This document shows positions 23,953-37,860 of a stretch of DNA of 64,000 nt, in pieces; within the stretch, counting starts at the first letter, position 1, and the number at the start of each line of letters is the position of its first letter. A model generated the notes under the pieces. That model was not told where the DNA came from, made no database searches, and worked only from the letters and a program-made list of their open reading frames with translations. Source of the DNA: Unio delphinus (Eukaryota; Mollusca; Bivalvia; Unionida; Unionidae). The DNA is taken from assembly GCA_029339505.1 (NCBI GenBank), contig JAQISU010000057.1:6220001-6284000 (forward strand), written 5' to 3'. The position numbers and the translations under genes were made by a program.

Positions 23953-24408
23953 ATGATCATATCATTTGCTATGACAGACGTTTCTCACTACTTTGCTATG
24001 ACAGATGTTTCTCACCACTTTGATATAACAGACATTTCTCAACATTTTGCTTTGACAGATGTTTCTTACTACTTTGCTATGACATACATTTCTCACCAAT
24101 TTGCTATGACAAATGTTTCTTACCACTTTGCTATGACAGACATTTCTCACTACATTGTACTTTGCTATGACAGATATTTCTCAATACTTTGCTATGAAAG
24201 ACGTTTCTCAGTACTTTGCTATGACAGACATTTCTCACCACTTTGCTATGACAGATGTTTCTTACTACTTTGTGATAAATATTTCTTACCACTTTGCTAT
24301 GACAGATATTTCTCAATACTTTGCTATGAAAGACGTTTCTCAATACTTTGCTATGACAGATGTTTCTTACTACTTTGCTATGACAAATGTTCCTTACCAC
24401 TTACAAGC
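23953..24408 (+). repeat. 27-bp minisatellite
   Basis: About sixteen copies with core GCTATGACAGATGTTTCTCA. Frames on both strands remain open because the unit is a multiple of three. These are not genes. Confidence 0.9.
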
Positions 24409-24787
24409 TATGATATTAATAAGACCGACATAAAACATCCACCACTGATACGATGAAATCATCACCCATGACTGTAGCTATAAATCTTTATTTAAATGAA
24501 ATGAAATAAGAAATAAAATTTACTGATAAATATGCTGCAACTATATTTGTACACTTATTGCAGTTGTGGTCATAGTTGTATTTATTGTAAATTTAATGCT
24601 GAATTTTGCACCTTATGCATTTACTATTTAATTAATATTTAATTAATGCACATAGTTACTTCCCTTTAATAGCTATAGCTACTTCCCTTTAACACTTTCT
24701 ATCATCCCTAGTCGAAATATCAACAGCTATTTATACAAATAGTGTAAATATATTCACATATAAACAAACACACAGATAAGCACATAC

Positions 24788-24905
24788 TTGTTATAGCAGC
24801 TGTACATTCCCCTGCTGGCATCATCACAAGTACAGTCATATTTGCAGCCATCGCTCCAGCTCTCCCCCTGGTTGTGTGTCTGGCCATTGTAGAAACATTT
24901 TCCAA
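24788..24905 (-). CDS. Exon: first half of VWC-like domain 1
   Basis: A 118-bp exon (phase 1-2) encoding G-K-C-F-Y-N-G-Q then QGESWSDGC, KYDCTC and RGMYSC. It contributes five cysteines in the pattern C..GC...DCTC...C. The acceptor is GTTCCAG at 24912-24906 and the donor is GTATGT at 24787-24782. With the next exon the module has ten cysteines, as expected for von Willebrand factor C-type domains, which mediate protein-protein binding in matrix proteins and BMP antagonists. The spacing CxxxCxC is slightly looser than the classic CxxCxC, hence VWC-like. Confidence 0.8.
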
Positions 24906-27900
24906 CTGGAACAATAACAGGCAAAATTGACTAGAGTAAAATTAAAGTTATTCAGAAAAATATGCACCTAATTTTTCCATAGTTACAAAGACAGAATGTC
25001 ATGATTTATCTTCTCACAGCTAACTGATAAATCAAATGCTACTTATTTTTGACATCTGAGCCTAAATTTAACAACATTTTAAAGAAGTGGGGAATTCATA
25101 ATTACATCTATAAGGAACATAATGAAACTTTTCATCAAAAGTAAAATTATCTGTGCAATTCAATATTTTAATTTCCTGTCAGTTCCTAAAGAATGAAGTT
25201 ATAACAAACTTGATTTTTGAATTGCTGAATTCCTTGATTCAAACTTTAATTCCATCATGCACAAGGTTAAGTGATGATATTATAAAAATTTCAACTTCAC
25301 TAATGAATTATTTCCTAAAATCTACTAATAAAAACATAGCTTTTCTTTTATTATACATTTTGAAGCAACATCTATGCTCAAAATTGTGTATTATGTAAAA
25401 ACGACTTTTTTCAAATGAAAATGGATGCAATTGTCATCTTTTGTTAACCAATTGCTGGGCAGATTGATACAATGAATGTTGCTTGGGTGAAGGTTAGTAG
25501 AAATATCACAAGTGGTCACATCGAACAGACATCTGAGTGTAGGATCTTTTATGAAAAGAATTTAATGAATGTTACTGGACAACTAGGATCAACACATTCC
25601 TACTGCACCAATCCCCAAAGATTCTCCACTTGGCATCATAGATCTTAAACACAGAACATCTCCTGGACTAAATAATGAACTTGGTGACTTGTTTGTAGAC
25701 TGGTCCTGGTGAAGAGATTGTTTGAAATGAGCCAAGGGAAAAGGATGAAAATTTGAGCTGATTAGTGGGTGAGAGACCTTAGCTGTGATAGGATGTGTCT
25801 CCTCTGTGTTAATATGCTGGGATGGTTCACCACCAAGGCAAGATCATTTATCCATGAATGCTGGGGCTACAGAGGGTGTGATGGGAGGTAGGGTGGGTGC
25901 AATGTCTAATAAAATGAACTAATGCAGAGGCGTTAGTCACCTATGAAACACCAGAGGGATGATCATGAAGAATGGGAAGGTTCAAACAAATTGTACAATC
26001 ACATTTTAGGCTGAACGTGTCCACTGTCCAAATCTACTGGATTGCGAATGGGAAAACAAAACATAGCAGTTTGATATTTATCCTTCAAAAGATGAATCAG
26101 ATATGGATTGGTATAGAGACCACTTCATGAGGACTATCTTCTAACATGAGGGCATGACTCACTCTCTGTCTCAGTGGACATGTAAGGGTGCTGCTCCTCC
26201 TTCATGGGAAGGGACAACTTTCTCTTTGCTCTCAAGAAATGTGAAAGGTGCTTCACCCGCCACCCCACCCATTTATTTCCCACCTTATTGACCATTAAGT
26301 AACAACAGGACCCAAGGAAAACTGAGAAAGATGAGGAAGGAACTCTTTTTCTTCCTTTAAGTATGTGCAAGTTCAACAAGGTCCCCTGTATAATAGCGAC
26401 TGTTTAGAGTGGGGGTCACAGAGGGCTATTCTGTGACCACTTCATCTCACTCACACCATGCTGCCATTGCTAGAAGAGAATGATGTAAAAAAAGATTTAT
26501 TCAAAAACATCTATATAACCAAATATATAAATTTATTACGTACCCATTTATTCTTATATGCTTGTTATAGCATTTAATACTGTACCAGCTGTTCATTCCA
26601 TACTTCTATATCAGACACACTGATTTGAATTAGTCAGTTGCTTTGTCCACATTTAGATGTTTTCTGATGCAATGAATCAAACTTTTATAAATCCCAGTTT
26701 ATTTTCAATTTCATTCATGGAGTTAAGCTAAATATATTTACAATGTGTAAATAAACTGTGTCCATAATAATTACAGTTGCTGCATTCATATTTTGTACTA
26801 GGGGAAAAGAACTCATTTGATATGGCTTTTGATGACCTCAATGTATCACTACCGGTATGCCAAATCAAATTTATTCATTATGCTGATTCAGAACAGAATC
26901 TGTTAAGTTTTGTGTATGTATCAATGGAGTTGCATGAACAAAGTCTCTGCTATTATGATAACAGTAATAATTCACTTTGTCTTGGCGTTGTCTCAAAGAA
27001 TAGGAACTCTCACTGATGTTTTAATGCAAACAGAAAGCAAATGCTAAGAAGTGGTGTTTGATAACTAAACACAAAACACAAAGGGAAAACTGGTGTTTAA
27101 TAACTAAACATACAACACAAAGGGAAAACTGGTGTGTGGCCTGCTTATTAAAGATGAAAAAAAGCACAAGTCACATTATAAGAAAATGTGAAATAAGATA
27201 ATTGATTACTGTAAACAGAATCAATATCAGTCTGCAGAACAAATATAACTGAGGCAATAAAACCAACCAAATAATAATGAAGTTAATTAAAATATGGCAG
27301 TAACCAACTAAAACCAACCAAATATTAATGAAGTTCATTAAAATATGACACTGACCAACTAAAACCAACCAAATAATAATGAAGTTAATTAAAATATCAC
27401 ACTGACAGGCCTAATTTATTGACTGGCAATGACTATGTTAGCAAAAAACCTGGTTGATAAGATTGCTAATTTAATGTATAAAAATATGGAATACTATCAG
27501 ACAATAATTACAAAAATAAAACATAGGAAAAAAATACTGTATAACTGCTTTTCTTGGATAAAAATAGAAATAATCACTAAATGTGAAGATTCATGACAAT
27601 AATAAACAGTAAACAGAATCAAGATGAGTCCACATACCAAATTTGGCAAGAATAGGGATATTTACTAAACCCTTACCTGTGGGGTTAGAACCAAAATATC
27701 AGGTTATACCAAATGTAACCAGAAAATATGTTAATAGCTCTCCATTCAAACAGAAAATTCTTTATCAGGGGTAATTCCATGAGTTACAAATAATACACAT
27801 ACCGGTAAAGAGAAAATGCTAAATTGCAGCAAACACTATGAAGCAAAGGCAATTTTTCACCAAGTAAAATTTAAACAGTCAGTGACTGGGGAAAAAAGGA

Positions 27901-28447
27901 CAGTGCACAATTTCAAGCTGTCTCTAGTGCTAGTCATATATTCTAGAATCTTTTGGTTCACTTAATTGGGAGGATAAATTCTCAACATCAGGTCAGGATA
28001 TTTTTGGCCAAGGAAAGTACCAGCAATGCAAAATCAATTATATTAGTGATACTATAATCTGAGAGGTCTAATAAAACTGAACCATGGTTTACCAGTTTCT
28101 ATGATGAAAAAGACCACCTGATGCCAACATTTGAGCCTGTGAAAAATGATATTTTATTTCTCTTGAATAATGACCCCTATTCGACCTTTAAATTATTTCT
28201 GCTGCAAATTAATTAAATAAAAAGCTCTTGCCTATTCTCCACATGATTTCATGTGTAATGTGACTCATCATAAGCATTTTGATAAGCATTCTAGTCCTTT
28301 CCAACCTTGTTTTAGATAATGGGCTCAGCTGACTGTACCATTACAAAGTGTTACAAAAATTGTTACCGGTATATAGAAATGAACAATACTTCCTATGTAT
28401 TCACAATTGACAGGATTATTTACCTTATTAGTAGTTTGTATACTTAC
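24906..28447. other. Intron: mostly unique sequence with two small tandem repeats
   Basis: There are two copies of an about 41-bp unit (GATAACTAAACACAAAACAC) at 27050-27130. There are three copies of an about 60-bp unit (ACCAACCAAATAATAATGAA) at 27265-27400. Otherwise I recognise nothing in it, including no TE coding frame at 25400-26500. Confidence 0.55.
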
Positions 28448-28480
28448 AGTATCCAGTTATTGTGTTAGTATAAAGAAGCC
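28448..28480 (-). CDS. Possible micro-exon before the VWC-like domain
   Basis: A 33-bp interval flanked by a strong acceptor (TTTTTTGCAG at 28490-28481) and a perfect donor (GTAAGT at 28447-28442). It is phase 1-1, encoding L-L-Y-T-N-T-I-T-G-Y. Frame is kept whether it is included or skipped. The only support is splice-site quality and phase, because the peptide has no recognisable domain. It lies next to a 43-bp minisatellite array (28540-29515). Confidence 0.45.
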
Positions 28481-28539
28481 CTGCAAAAAATAAAAATGTA
28501 AAGTTTGAATTGGAAAATTAAATGCAAAGAAGTTATCTT

Positions 28540-29515
28540 TGATACTTGTAATACTACTATCATGCAATCAAGAAATTATCTTTGATCCGCATAACAGTAT
28601 TATAACAAAATCAAAAAGTTATCTTTGATCCTCGAAACACTACTACCACAAAATCAAGAAGTAATATTTGATCCTCATAACACTATTACCACAAAATCAA
28701 GAAATTATCTTTGATCCTTGTTAACACTACTACCACAAAATCAAGAAGTTATCTTTGATCCTCATAACACTATTACCACAAAATCAAGAAGTTATCTTTG
28801 ATCCTCGTAACACTATTATAACAAAATCAAGAAGTTATCTTTGATCCTCATAACACTATTACAACAAAATCAAGAAATTATCTTTGATCCGCATAACACT
28901 ACTACCACAAAATCAAGAAGTTATCTTTGATCCTCATAGCACTATTACCACAAAATCAAGAAGTTATCTTTGATCCTCGTAACACTATTATAACAAAATC
29001 AAGAAGTTATCTTTCATCCTCATAACACTATTACCACAAAATCAAGAAGTTATTTTTGATCCTCGTAACACTATTATAACAAAATCAAGAAGTTATCTTT
29101 GATCCTCATAACACTATTACCACAAAATCAAGAAGTTATCTTTGCCTCATAACACTATTACAACAAAATCAAGAAGTTTTCTTTGATCCTCATAACACTA
29201 TTACAACAAAATCAAGAAATTATCTTTGATCATCATAACACTATTACAACAAAATCAAGAAATTATCTTTTATCCTCGTAACACTATTACCACAAAATCA
29301 AGAAGTTATCTTTGTTCCTCATAACACTATTACCACAAAATCAAGAAGTTATCTTTGATCCTCGTAACACTATTACCACAAAATCAAGAAGTTATCTTTG
29401 ATCCTCATAACACTATTACCACAAAATCAAGAAGTTATCTTTGATCCTCGTAACACTATTATAACAAAATCAAGAAGTAATATTTGATCCTCATAACACT
29501 TACTACCAAACAATA
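28540..29515 (+). repeat. 43-bp minisatellite
   Basis: About 22 copies with core ATCAAGAAGTTATCTTTGAT plus AACACTATTACCACAAA. It starts 60 bp from the candidate micro-exon 28448-28480. Confidence 0.92.
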
Positions 29516-30003
29516 ATATCATATGTAACACCACTATCACAATACTAGCATCATGAATATGTAAACAGCAACACTAGTTGTCATCACCACCACCATCACT
29601 ATCACTGGATGGGATATTACTGATCCAGTAACCTAAAACAATCTTTGTCACAATTTATCTGCTTACTATCTCATCTTTAAATGCTGCTTTGGCCTATGCC
29701 ATAGGGTAACATGGTCACGTTCTGTTCATGAGGGTAATTCCGACCATGGATGTACATTCTGCTGTTTACAATAAAGATATGCAAATTACTTGCTGTGTTC
29801 TTTGTTTTCATTTGTGCACATGTACGTGCAAATTAGTAAAGATGTTGCCCAGCGACATGGGCATTGTGTGACAAGGGCATTGTGTGACAAAATTACATAA
29901 TCGCCTCAGTATTCTCTCATCCACATGAGTTCAGAAGCAGCATTAATAAAAAAAAATCATAGCTATGTGTGTGATTGTGTAATTAGAATTACTAACGTAG
30001 CTT
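29516..30003. other. Intron sequence, nothing recognised
   Basis: Only ACC/ATC microsatellite-like bits near 29580-29610. I see no gene. Confidence 0.5.
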
Positions 30004-30391
30004 GAACTATTTTTCAATCATATCACTACGATGTCTGCAATGAGGTAGTTTTTAGTTATGTCCAGCACTGGGGCATAAAAGTACATATTAAAAACTTGAC
30101 AAATTAAGGAAAATAAGAAAATTTACTTTTCAACTGAAAATTCATAAATCTGCCAAGTTGAACAATATGGTCAAGACCTGCATGTTGAACCCATTGTGAA
30201 ACCATTACTGTAAAACATGTGACCTTGAAAAGATTAAGCAAGCATGTCAAAGACTCCCTTGCTGAGCACCAAGCAATGCAGCTGTTAGTACCATTTCTAT
30301 AAGTCTTTGGTGCGACTCAGCCAGGGATCGAACACATGACCTCCCGCTTCCACAGCGGATGCTCTAACCACTCGGCCATCAGTGCAGTCTC
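30004..30391 (-). mobile_element. SINE family 2 copy with a foreign 185-bp middle
   Basis: The family-2 tail (30004-30077) and head (30263-30391, B box GGGATCGAACAC region, A box CTCTAACCACTCGGCCA) lie on the minus strand. Between them, the expected middle is replaced by sequence that reappears at 32545-32718. Confidence 0.7.
30090..30262. repeat. Dispersed repeat, copy 1
   Basis: Shares TCATAAATCTGCCAAGTTGA, ATGGTCAAGACCTGCATGTT and TGTAAAACATGTGACCTTGA with 32545-32718 in the same orientation. The identity of the family is unknown. Confidence 0.8.
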
Positions 30392-30399
30392 ATGGATAT

Positions 30400-32544
30400 G
30401 TTACTTAAGCATTAAAATAATGCATTTTTTGGCTAAAATAAGTAAAACTTGCACCAGTTTTAGTATGTAATGTTCTGGTATAGAGGTCGAATTTACAGCA
30501 GGTTATTTATCGTAACAGAGTAATTCCATCCAAGAACACAAGCTTAAAGAAAATGTAGAATTATGGTTAGTTTGTATTGAAATTTGAAGACAAAAAAACC
30601 TGGAATAAATATGTGATTAAAAATAAACAAATACAAAATCAAAGGTATAAATATAATTACTATAAAATGTTAAATTCTCATCCACAATTATCTATATAGC
30701 AATATCGCTTTCTATCTGAATAAAAAATATATATAAACAAATAAAAACTTTTAAATCTGTAAAGATAAACAAGTTTAATTTTACAGATGAAACTTGTATT
30801 TGTACAGTTTATATATGGTGGTCGGAATTGCACATATCTGAGGTCAGAATAAGCCACAACATGGTCAGATTTACCCCTGCGTAAAGTCATCATAAAATTA
30901 CTTTTCTGAGAGAAGAACTCAGATTGTATGCTTTTAGAATAATGAAACTTGTTGCAGCAGCCCAACTGACTGCTTTTCATATCATAGTTAGGCGCAGAGT
31001 AGTCGGCTTCAATAAGGAAGTTGTCGATCTCGTATTACAAACTCAGTGGTCAGAATATGACCAGATTAATCATTACCCTACTTAAAAACTTGACAGTATT
31101 GTGTGAGTTTAAATGAGCAGTAAGTACTTGGTTTGAAATCTGTACTCTTTTCATAAACTACCATGTCAGCTCATAACTTGAAATTATGCCTGATACTCTC
31201 TTCTTCCGATGTAGCAACTAATGGAAGCAGAACTCACAACTAAAAGAATGCAGGGTTGAATCCTGCCTCAGTCACTAACTTGGGAATGGCACTTTACTCC
31301 AATCACCTTGACAATAAATAACTAACTTTAGTTGCTATGTTGTAAAATGGCAAACCAAATCTGCTATGATAACCTTTAGTGCAAACATTCACTGAAAGAA
31401 TAGAATAGAAAGCACACTGCTGAAATAATGTTGAAATAGTAAATACCCAAGAAGGAAGAAAATGCTCTGAATAGATCACTAGTGATTATCTAACTGTAGA
31501 ATGTAGAACTGAGTGTGACACAATGATTTAGAAGAGACTTCAAATGATTTCACAGATCAAAATATATATAATATCTAAACCAGTCCATCAACATAAAGAA
31601 GTCCCCAAAGCTCAATTGGAAGAGCATTGGTCTTGAGGTTACTAAAATTAAATTTCAATATACACCCAGCACAAGCCTGGTTTGGCTTCCTCATTGTGTT
31701 TCAGAGAAAGGTGCTAATTTCCCACTTTCTTATTATGATAATAATGTGCTAAAATGTTAATTTATATACTTTTCGTTCATGCACAATTTTTGCTACTTTG
31801 AGGACAGTTATTTAGTTTCAATGTATGGAATAAGTCTGATATGTATTCACTGATATAAGCCAGGTAGAAGATACTATTTGGCATTATTTAGTCATTCGGC
31901 TAAAGTGTCATCTGATCCATGGATTTGTCATATATATGTACAGTACTTAAAGATTATGGATTGTACTACATAAATGTAAGTTGTCAATATAAAAGTGTAT
32001 TTCAGACTAGTGTGTCTTAGTTTAATCAAAAGCATATCTTTTTGTGCCTGCTTTCATTATTCCTCAATCTTTCCAGCCATTTTTGAGGTACATGCATAAT
32101 TTTCTTCTTCACAAAGTTCAGTAAATTATATGATCAGGTGCTATGGACCCCAACCAACGTCTCATAGTGGTATCACACTGTAATTTTTTTTAATAAATTA
32201 TGGGTGTTATTGGAGGCCACAGGAAATTTCTCTATGGAGTGTATACAGCTCACATGGTTGAGACATTTTCTTTGAAGCACACTTGGGTTTTACCCAATAC
32301 ATATATGAACTGAGTAGCCCCCTGGACAAACAATGTACATTAATATCAATGTTTTGCATGTAATCATATATACATTTTACATTTATATGGTTAGATAAAT
32401 ATGTGTGCATAGTAGTCATGGTAATACAAAAAAGCCAACACAGCATACACACATAATCAGCTGTGAACAAAAATTGCAAAGCTTCAACATGTCACAATTT
32501 GCATTTTACTGACATAAACACAGAATAATAACAGAACATATTAA
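30400..32544. other. Intron sequence with possible worn tRNA-SINE heads
   Basis: Two weak tRNA-like pieces: GCAGGGTTGAATCCTGCC near 31250 (B-box-like) and AGCTCAATTGGAAGAGCATT near 31610 (A-box-like, B box decayed). The rest is unremarkable AT-rich sequence. Confidence 0.4.
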
Positions 32545-32718
32545 AAACTTTTGACAAATTGTGGCAAAATAAGAAAATTTACTTTTCAACTGCTAATTCA
32601 TAAATCTGCCAAGTTGAACAATATGGTCAAGACCTGCATGTTGAACCCATTGTGAAAGTATCACTGTAAAACATGTGACCTTGAAAAATGTTAAGCGAGC
32701 ATGTCAAAGACTTCCTTG
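32545..32718. repeat. Dispersed repeat, copy 2
   Basis: Second copy of the 30090-30262 repeat, with a few substitutions and small indels. Here it stands outside any SINE. Confidence 0.8.
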
Positions 32719-32891
32719 CATAATAATTCATCTCAAGAATGAAGAAAATCCATCAAGTGGTTGGGAGATATAGGCAAATGAAATCACATTACTGTAGAAC
32801 ACAAATATCTTTCTGACCCTGACCCACAACTCAAGGTCAAGTTGTTTTGAAGAATGAATGATCTTAGCTTAAAAATGATTATTCCTAAGTA

Positions 32892-34173
32892 CAACACTCC
32901 CTCAATAACTCGCGCTCATTGGGGTCAAAAACATCGACTGCACTATAAGTGAGGCGCGAGTTAGCAATACAAAGGTAAAAGGGTGGGTGGGTGGCAGATT
33001 TTATAGTGTTGAAAATTCACTTTATAGTCATGCTGTGATTAACTGTTAATAAATATCTCTTCATAACTGTGTAGTTTACTTTTTCCTCATAGAATAACAT
33101 TAATTTCAGGATAAATTACCGTATGTTGAGGAGTTAATCGAAAACATTATTCCACATGGTTTCCGTTCGTTTAACATGTGTACTGTGCTGAACTGGATAC
33201 ATTCTAGTTTTATTGTTTGATCCAAATTAGATGTATTTGTCTAATACAAAAGATCAACTCTCTTTTCAAGAAACAATGTCGATCGATCGATTGATAGATA
33301 TATTTGATTGCGTTAGAAGTAAAATGAAAAACAAAAAACAAGGGTTAATTATTACCAACATGAATTTAGTGGGTCTACAAATTTAAAACAACGTAAATTA
33401 GAACACGATAATACAAATGCCGGTTCTGATATGCTTGACAAATGACAATAGACTTTATGAAAAAAATCAGTTCATTTTTCGTGTTACTCCCTGATTCTGA
33501 GCAAAATCGTCACTTACTTGATTCGATGCACAAGACATAAGTGATAAAACAACACAGGTCTCTTTTAATGGATTATTTTAGTGCAACAAACACTTTGCCA
33601 AGTTGTTGATTAAAAAAAAAAAACGGCAGGTAATTAGGTTCTCATGGAAGCACTCACGGGTTTCGATGTGAAGGCTGATTGACTCTTTTCATGTTTTCAT
33701 AGAAAAGAATATGTTGCAATTATGTTTACATTGAAACAGAAATAAAGAATTAGGTTGTAGTTTTCACACAGAAAGATATTTAATTGCTGTTTATTTCATT
33801 ATCTGTTGCCATCTGTTAGCATTTGCTGGACGTTTTCAATGAACGCTATTTCACCAGACTGTTTATTTACAGTGCATTGACATTCAACAAATCAACAAAT
33901 AAACCCTAACATGTGATATCTTATTTAGAATTCGCAAATTTTACTATATGGAATCGATCTTTATGGGCATTAATTACCATTTTTTATGATAAAACGAGAA
34001 ATGTATAAAGGTTTAATTTACCAATTCTTATCGAAATTTATTTCACATTATGCATATTTTGAAAGATTTCTAAAATATATTTTTTCTTTGGGTAAAAATC
34101 AGGATCCACGCCAGACACCATGTTATAAGCGGGTTCGCAAGTTATCAGGGCGCGAGTTATCAAGGGAGCTGTG
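32892..34173. mobile_element. Non-autonomous TA-flanked DNA element
   Basis: The ends form inverted repeats: the left CAACACTCCCTCAATAACTC and the right (reversed) CACAGCTCCCTTGATAACTC share most positions and continue into CGCG. TA lies on both sides (32890-32891 and 34174-34175). This fits a Tc1/mariner-pogo-like cut-and-paste element. No transposase frame is seen in about 1.28 kb. Flanks 32743-32889 and 34176-34340 resemble each other (AAAATCCATCAA, ATTCCT..AAGTA), so it sits in an older repeat. Confidence 0.7.
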
Positions 34174-34673
34174 TATTGAGAAAATCCATCAATGGGTTTA
34201 CAAAATATAAGCAAATAGAAAAATGTTAACCTTTTTTTTTTTTAAATTCTATGAATCTGACCTTGACTTTAAGGCCACATGGGCATGTGACCATATTATA
34301 CAATGAACTATTCTAACATAAAAGTGATTCCTGCCAAGTAAAATAAGAATCTATTATGTGGTTTAGGAAATACATGTATAAGCAAATAAAACAAACTTGA
34401 ATCAAAACCTTAACATCAAGATTCTGACTGCCTTTAATCACAGGCTCAATGGGGAAAGAAAGCATACAGAATAGTTGTCTTACCTTCATCATGATGTCAC
34501 GTACAATAATAACATATCATATCATAGACATAAAAAAAATTGTTGATGATGATAACAATAATTTGGTGTCACTGGCAGAAAAGTGACTGTTATGTCTTGA
34601 TGGCTTCACATTAATGTACGTTCAACAAAAAATTTCAATGTGCTATAGGCATATAAAAGAACCTATAACTTAC

Positions 34674-34805
34674 CACAGTAGCCACAGAACTTTCGACAAT
34701 TGTCCAGTGCCCAACCTTTATATGTGCCTGTACAGATGTCAGAGCCATAATTCTGACAGTTGTCTATCTTGTCTATGCATGGTGGCTCCACATGGGATTT
34801 AGCAG
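34674..34805 (-). CDS. Exon: ShKT domain 2
   Basis: A 132-bp exon carrying a second six-cysteine ShKT module, P-C-IDKIDN-C-QNYGSDI-C-TGTYKGWALDN-C-RKF-C-GY-C, after an A-K-S-H-V-E-P linker. Its acceptor (GCTGCAG at 34812-34806) has a weaker pyrimidine tract. The donor GTAAGT at 34673-34668 is consensus. Phase 1-1. Two adjacent ShKT exons separated by a 5.1 kb intron suggest exon duplication. The module is presumed structural, as for ShKT-1. Confidence 0.85.
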
Positions 34806-37800
34806 CTGCAGCATAATAGAATGAAGAATTAGCCAATAACTAATTACCTCACAATTTGCCAAAATGATCAGACAATTACCCTACAATCCACCAAAATATT
34901 GGAGCTTCCAAATAGCCTTAAAGGCTGCAGGATTAAGAATGATGATTAGCTACAGAACAATTATCTAACAATCCACACAAAATATAATACCTTGGATTGT
35001 TGCATGTTTTAGGCTCTTTAAAACAGTAATAAGAAAAAAATTGAAAACAACAAGCTTTGTACAATTTTCACAACTAATTTATTTCACTAGAAAAACAAGG
35101 TAAATATGAGAAAAGGAACTTATGGTTTTAAGAATCAAATCCAAAAATGATAAAAGAATAACACAGCAATTAAAAAAAGTCTATAATAAATTTTTTTAGT
35201 GAATATATCTGAGTTTGAGTATCAACAAAATCCAAAATGGAAGGTGATGATGTATGCTGTAGTCAGTGTAGTACTGATATATCTATAGTTTTTTGTTGCA
35301 TTTCAGAAAATAATATTCCAGTGTTTGAATTCTGTAAATTTCAAAAACCATCCTTGTCCAAGAATAAAATTCGAGCAAATGAATTTTCAGAGAAAAATAA
35401 TCTCTTAAAATCCAAATAATTTGAAGAATTTTTTTTTTAAAAATCAAACTGGTCACAACAAAAAAAATGTCTCAAGTGTTTAAAGCCCAACTAGCCAAAT
35501 TCTTTATAGGAAAATGTTATACACTAATGTAATCCACAAAACAGATTCCGGAATGAGGGTCAACCTTCTAAAAAACCAGAGATTCAAAATAATTGCTACA
35601 TCTTATTTGTCATGTACTCCCAATACAACTTCAATTTCACTCTATAAATGTACTTCAAATCATAAATTAAGTTTAGAAACTAGGTCAGCATTAGGTTTTC
35701 AAAAACTAAACTGAATTTCTGGAAAATATCAAATCCAGTAAATAAAATTACATTACAACAGCATGTAATGGAATAAAAGAATTTTAAAACATTAAAACCA
35801 ACAAACAAAGAATGAAATAAAATGAAATATAAATTAAATCCAATATACATAACAGACTTGAGTGCTGCTGGATACAGAATGTAGAGTTAGTTATGACATA
35901 GTTTTTATAGAATCCTCAAATATATAGCATGAAGTGTTCAAGACATTAAAAATCATATGGCAGCCTGACAGGCTATCACATCAGAACCATTTGTGAAAAT
36001 AAGAGAAGTATTTAACCCCAAATACTCTCATTGTCAAATTGTTAAAATTCTGAAAAAGAATGCGCTTATAGATTTGTCCATTTGTAGTAATTATTTGTAA
36101 CATACGTGACAGTAGATCAGCATAGCTTGTAAAAATTTGGATGGTATTTATGTAATGACTTTCAGTAGCCATATTTGATTGTGGATAGTATCGTATGAGC
36201 AAGTTTAAACGTTCTTCTACTTCTTTTGTCAAATTTGGTGAACTGTGCATCAGAAGTCATTTGAAGCTTTTCGTTTTTAATTTTATTACATGTGGTTGTA
36301 ACTGAGGGTGGATTACAGACATATGTAAAAATTGTATGGCCTTTATTCCAAAATACTGTAAAATCAAATTCTGGATTTTCTTTTGGGGTTTTTATACGAA
36401 AATTAGATCACATATTTTAAAGGTCACCATATTTGATAGTGGATCAAAATCATCTGTATTATGTTTCTTTACTAATACTTACCAAAGCGTAATACTAAAG
36501 GAGAGTTACTAGTACTTCACAAAACCATCCTTCCAGGCAAAACATTTTAGCAAAAAAGAAAAATGTTATCTGCCCACATAGGTGGCAGCTAGAGTGATCT
36601 CCCCTTGAGACAAGGACTGGTGCCAACTGTCATGAATACTTCTCTTAGGTGGCGCTCTACAATTTTGTACTTTGCATAGGGTTAGAATTTTAAAGGAAAA
36701 GAATTTCTTCACTGGTTATACTGACTATATAATAAAGACTTTGTATATCTTAGGTGTTGTTAGAAGAACTTTCAATTCCCTTTATTTTGATATATGATTG
36801 ATAGGTGTACTTTAGGTTCTAGAGCATACAGCTTGGGCTAACTTAAGATGTGCTCATATAAAAAAACTGCTAGCTTCACATGGTCATTTTCACATTGTGG
36901 ACTTCAGAGGTAAATTGTAGAAAAACGATCCAACTGCTTTGTTTACCATTTAGATATTTTGTAATTTGTTCATTGCCCTTTCAAAAGCTGCTATTGCCTA
37001 CTTCAGCAAATTTCGTTTTCCTAGTTTAATAACTGCTAAAGTTAGTGTACTTTTGTTTAATTTTGGTTAATTTGTCAAGCACATGGGAGCATCCATTTTG
37101 TTTTACCATGTGCTTATTATTATTATTAGATCATGTACAATTTCCACAACTGCAGTATCCAAAGAAATGTCATCCACATTACATCAAAGTAGCATAGAGA
37201 TATGCCAACATTATCTCCATTGTGCATGTTACAAATGCAAACAACTTCACCTCACATACGTCACTCTCTGAAAAGTACTTAATAACTGGTGAGTGCCCCC
37301 ATACTACTGGAGAGGGAGGCATGCATGCTCTCCTTATGAATGTAACTGGGCAGAGGCTGGGAGGGCGTATGTGTATTATGATTGGGTAAATACTGTTAAA
37401 GAAACATTTTACTAGGAAAAAAAATTGTTTCTTCTTCAAATTCATTACCCAATATTAATACATTATAGGTAAGATGTGAAGGGAGTTAAGTCCCATTAGA
37501 GTTATATCCCTTAATCCTGGAGAGGAAGATAGGATATCAATAAGCCCTATTATGCTTCCCTTTAAAGAGAACACTCTTTCAACTTGCTTTAAGATCGAAC
37601 ACTTCCTAAATATGTGAATGTGAACTCTACGAAAGAGAATGTGCTACTCAGCATGAGTGGAAGCAGTAACTTGAGTATTCACAGGATTTAATGACCAACA
37701 CCTGTACCAAAGAGAGGTAACTCTGAATGACTCCTAGGTGGGCATATAACTTTTACCTTTGTAGCTAAAGCATTTTAGACTGGGAGAGTCAGACTTCTGA

Positions 37801-37860
37801 GGTAGTTGAAGTTCTCCACAGGTACTATAATCAGGTAACATATTTTTTTTAAAAATGGAC
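34806..37860. other. Intron sequence, nothing recognised
   Basis: AT-rich DNA with scattered short frames on both strands. I see no domain, array or TE end. Confidence 0.5.

Noticed and set aside
23953..24456. 167-codon plus-strand frame and minus-strand frames over the same region
   Set aside because: 27-bp minisatellite artefact, with open frames on both strands.
29607..29631. Another micro-exon on the minus strand (TTTTAG before GTTACTGGATC)
   Set aside because: The peptide does not fit the neighbours, the donor context is poor, and nothing but a weak acceptor supports it.
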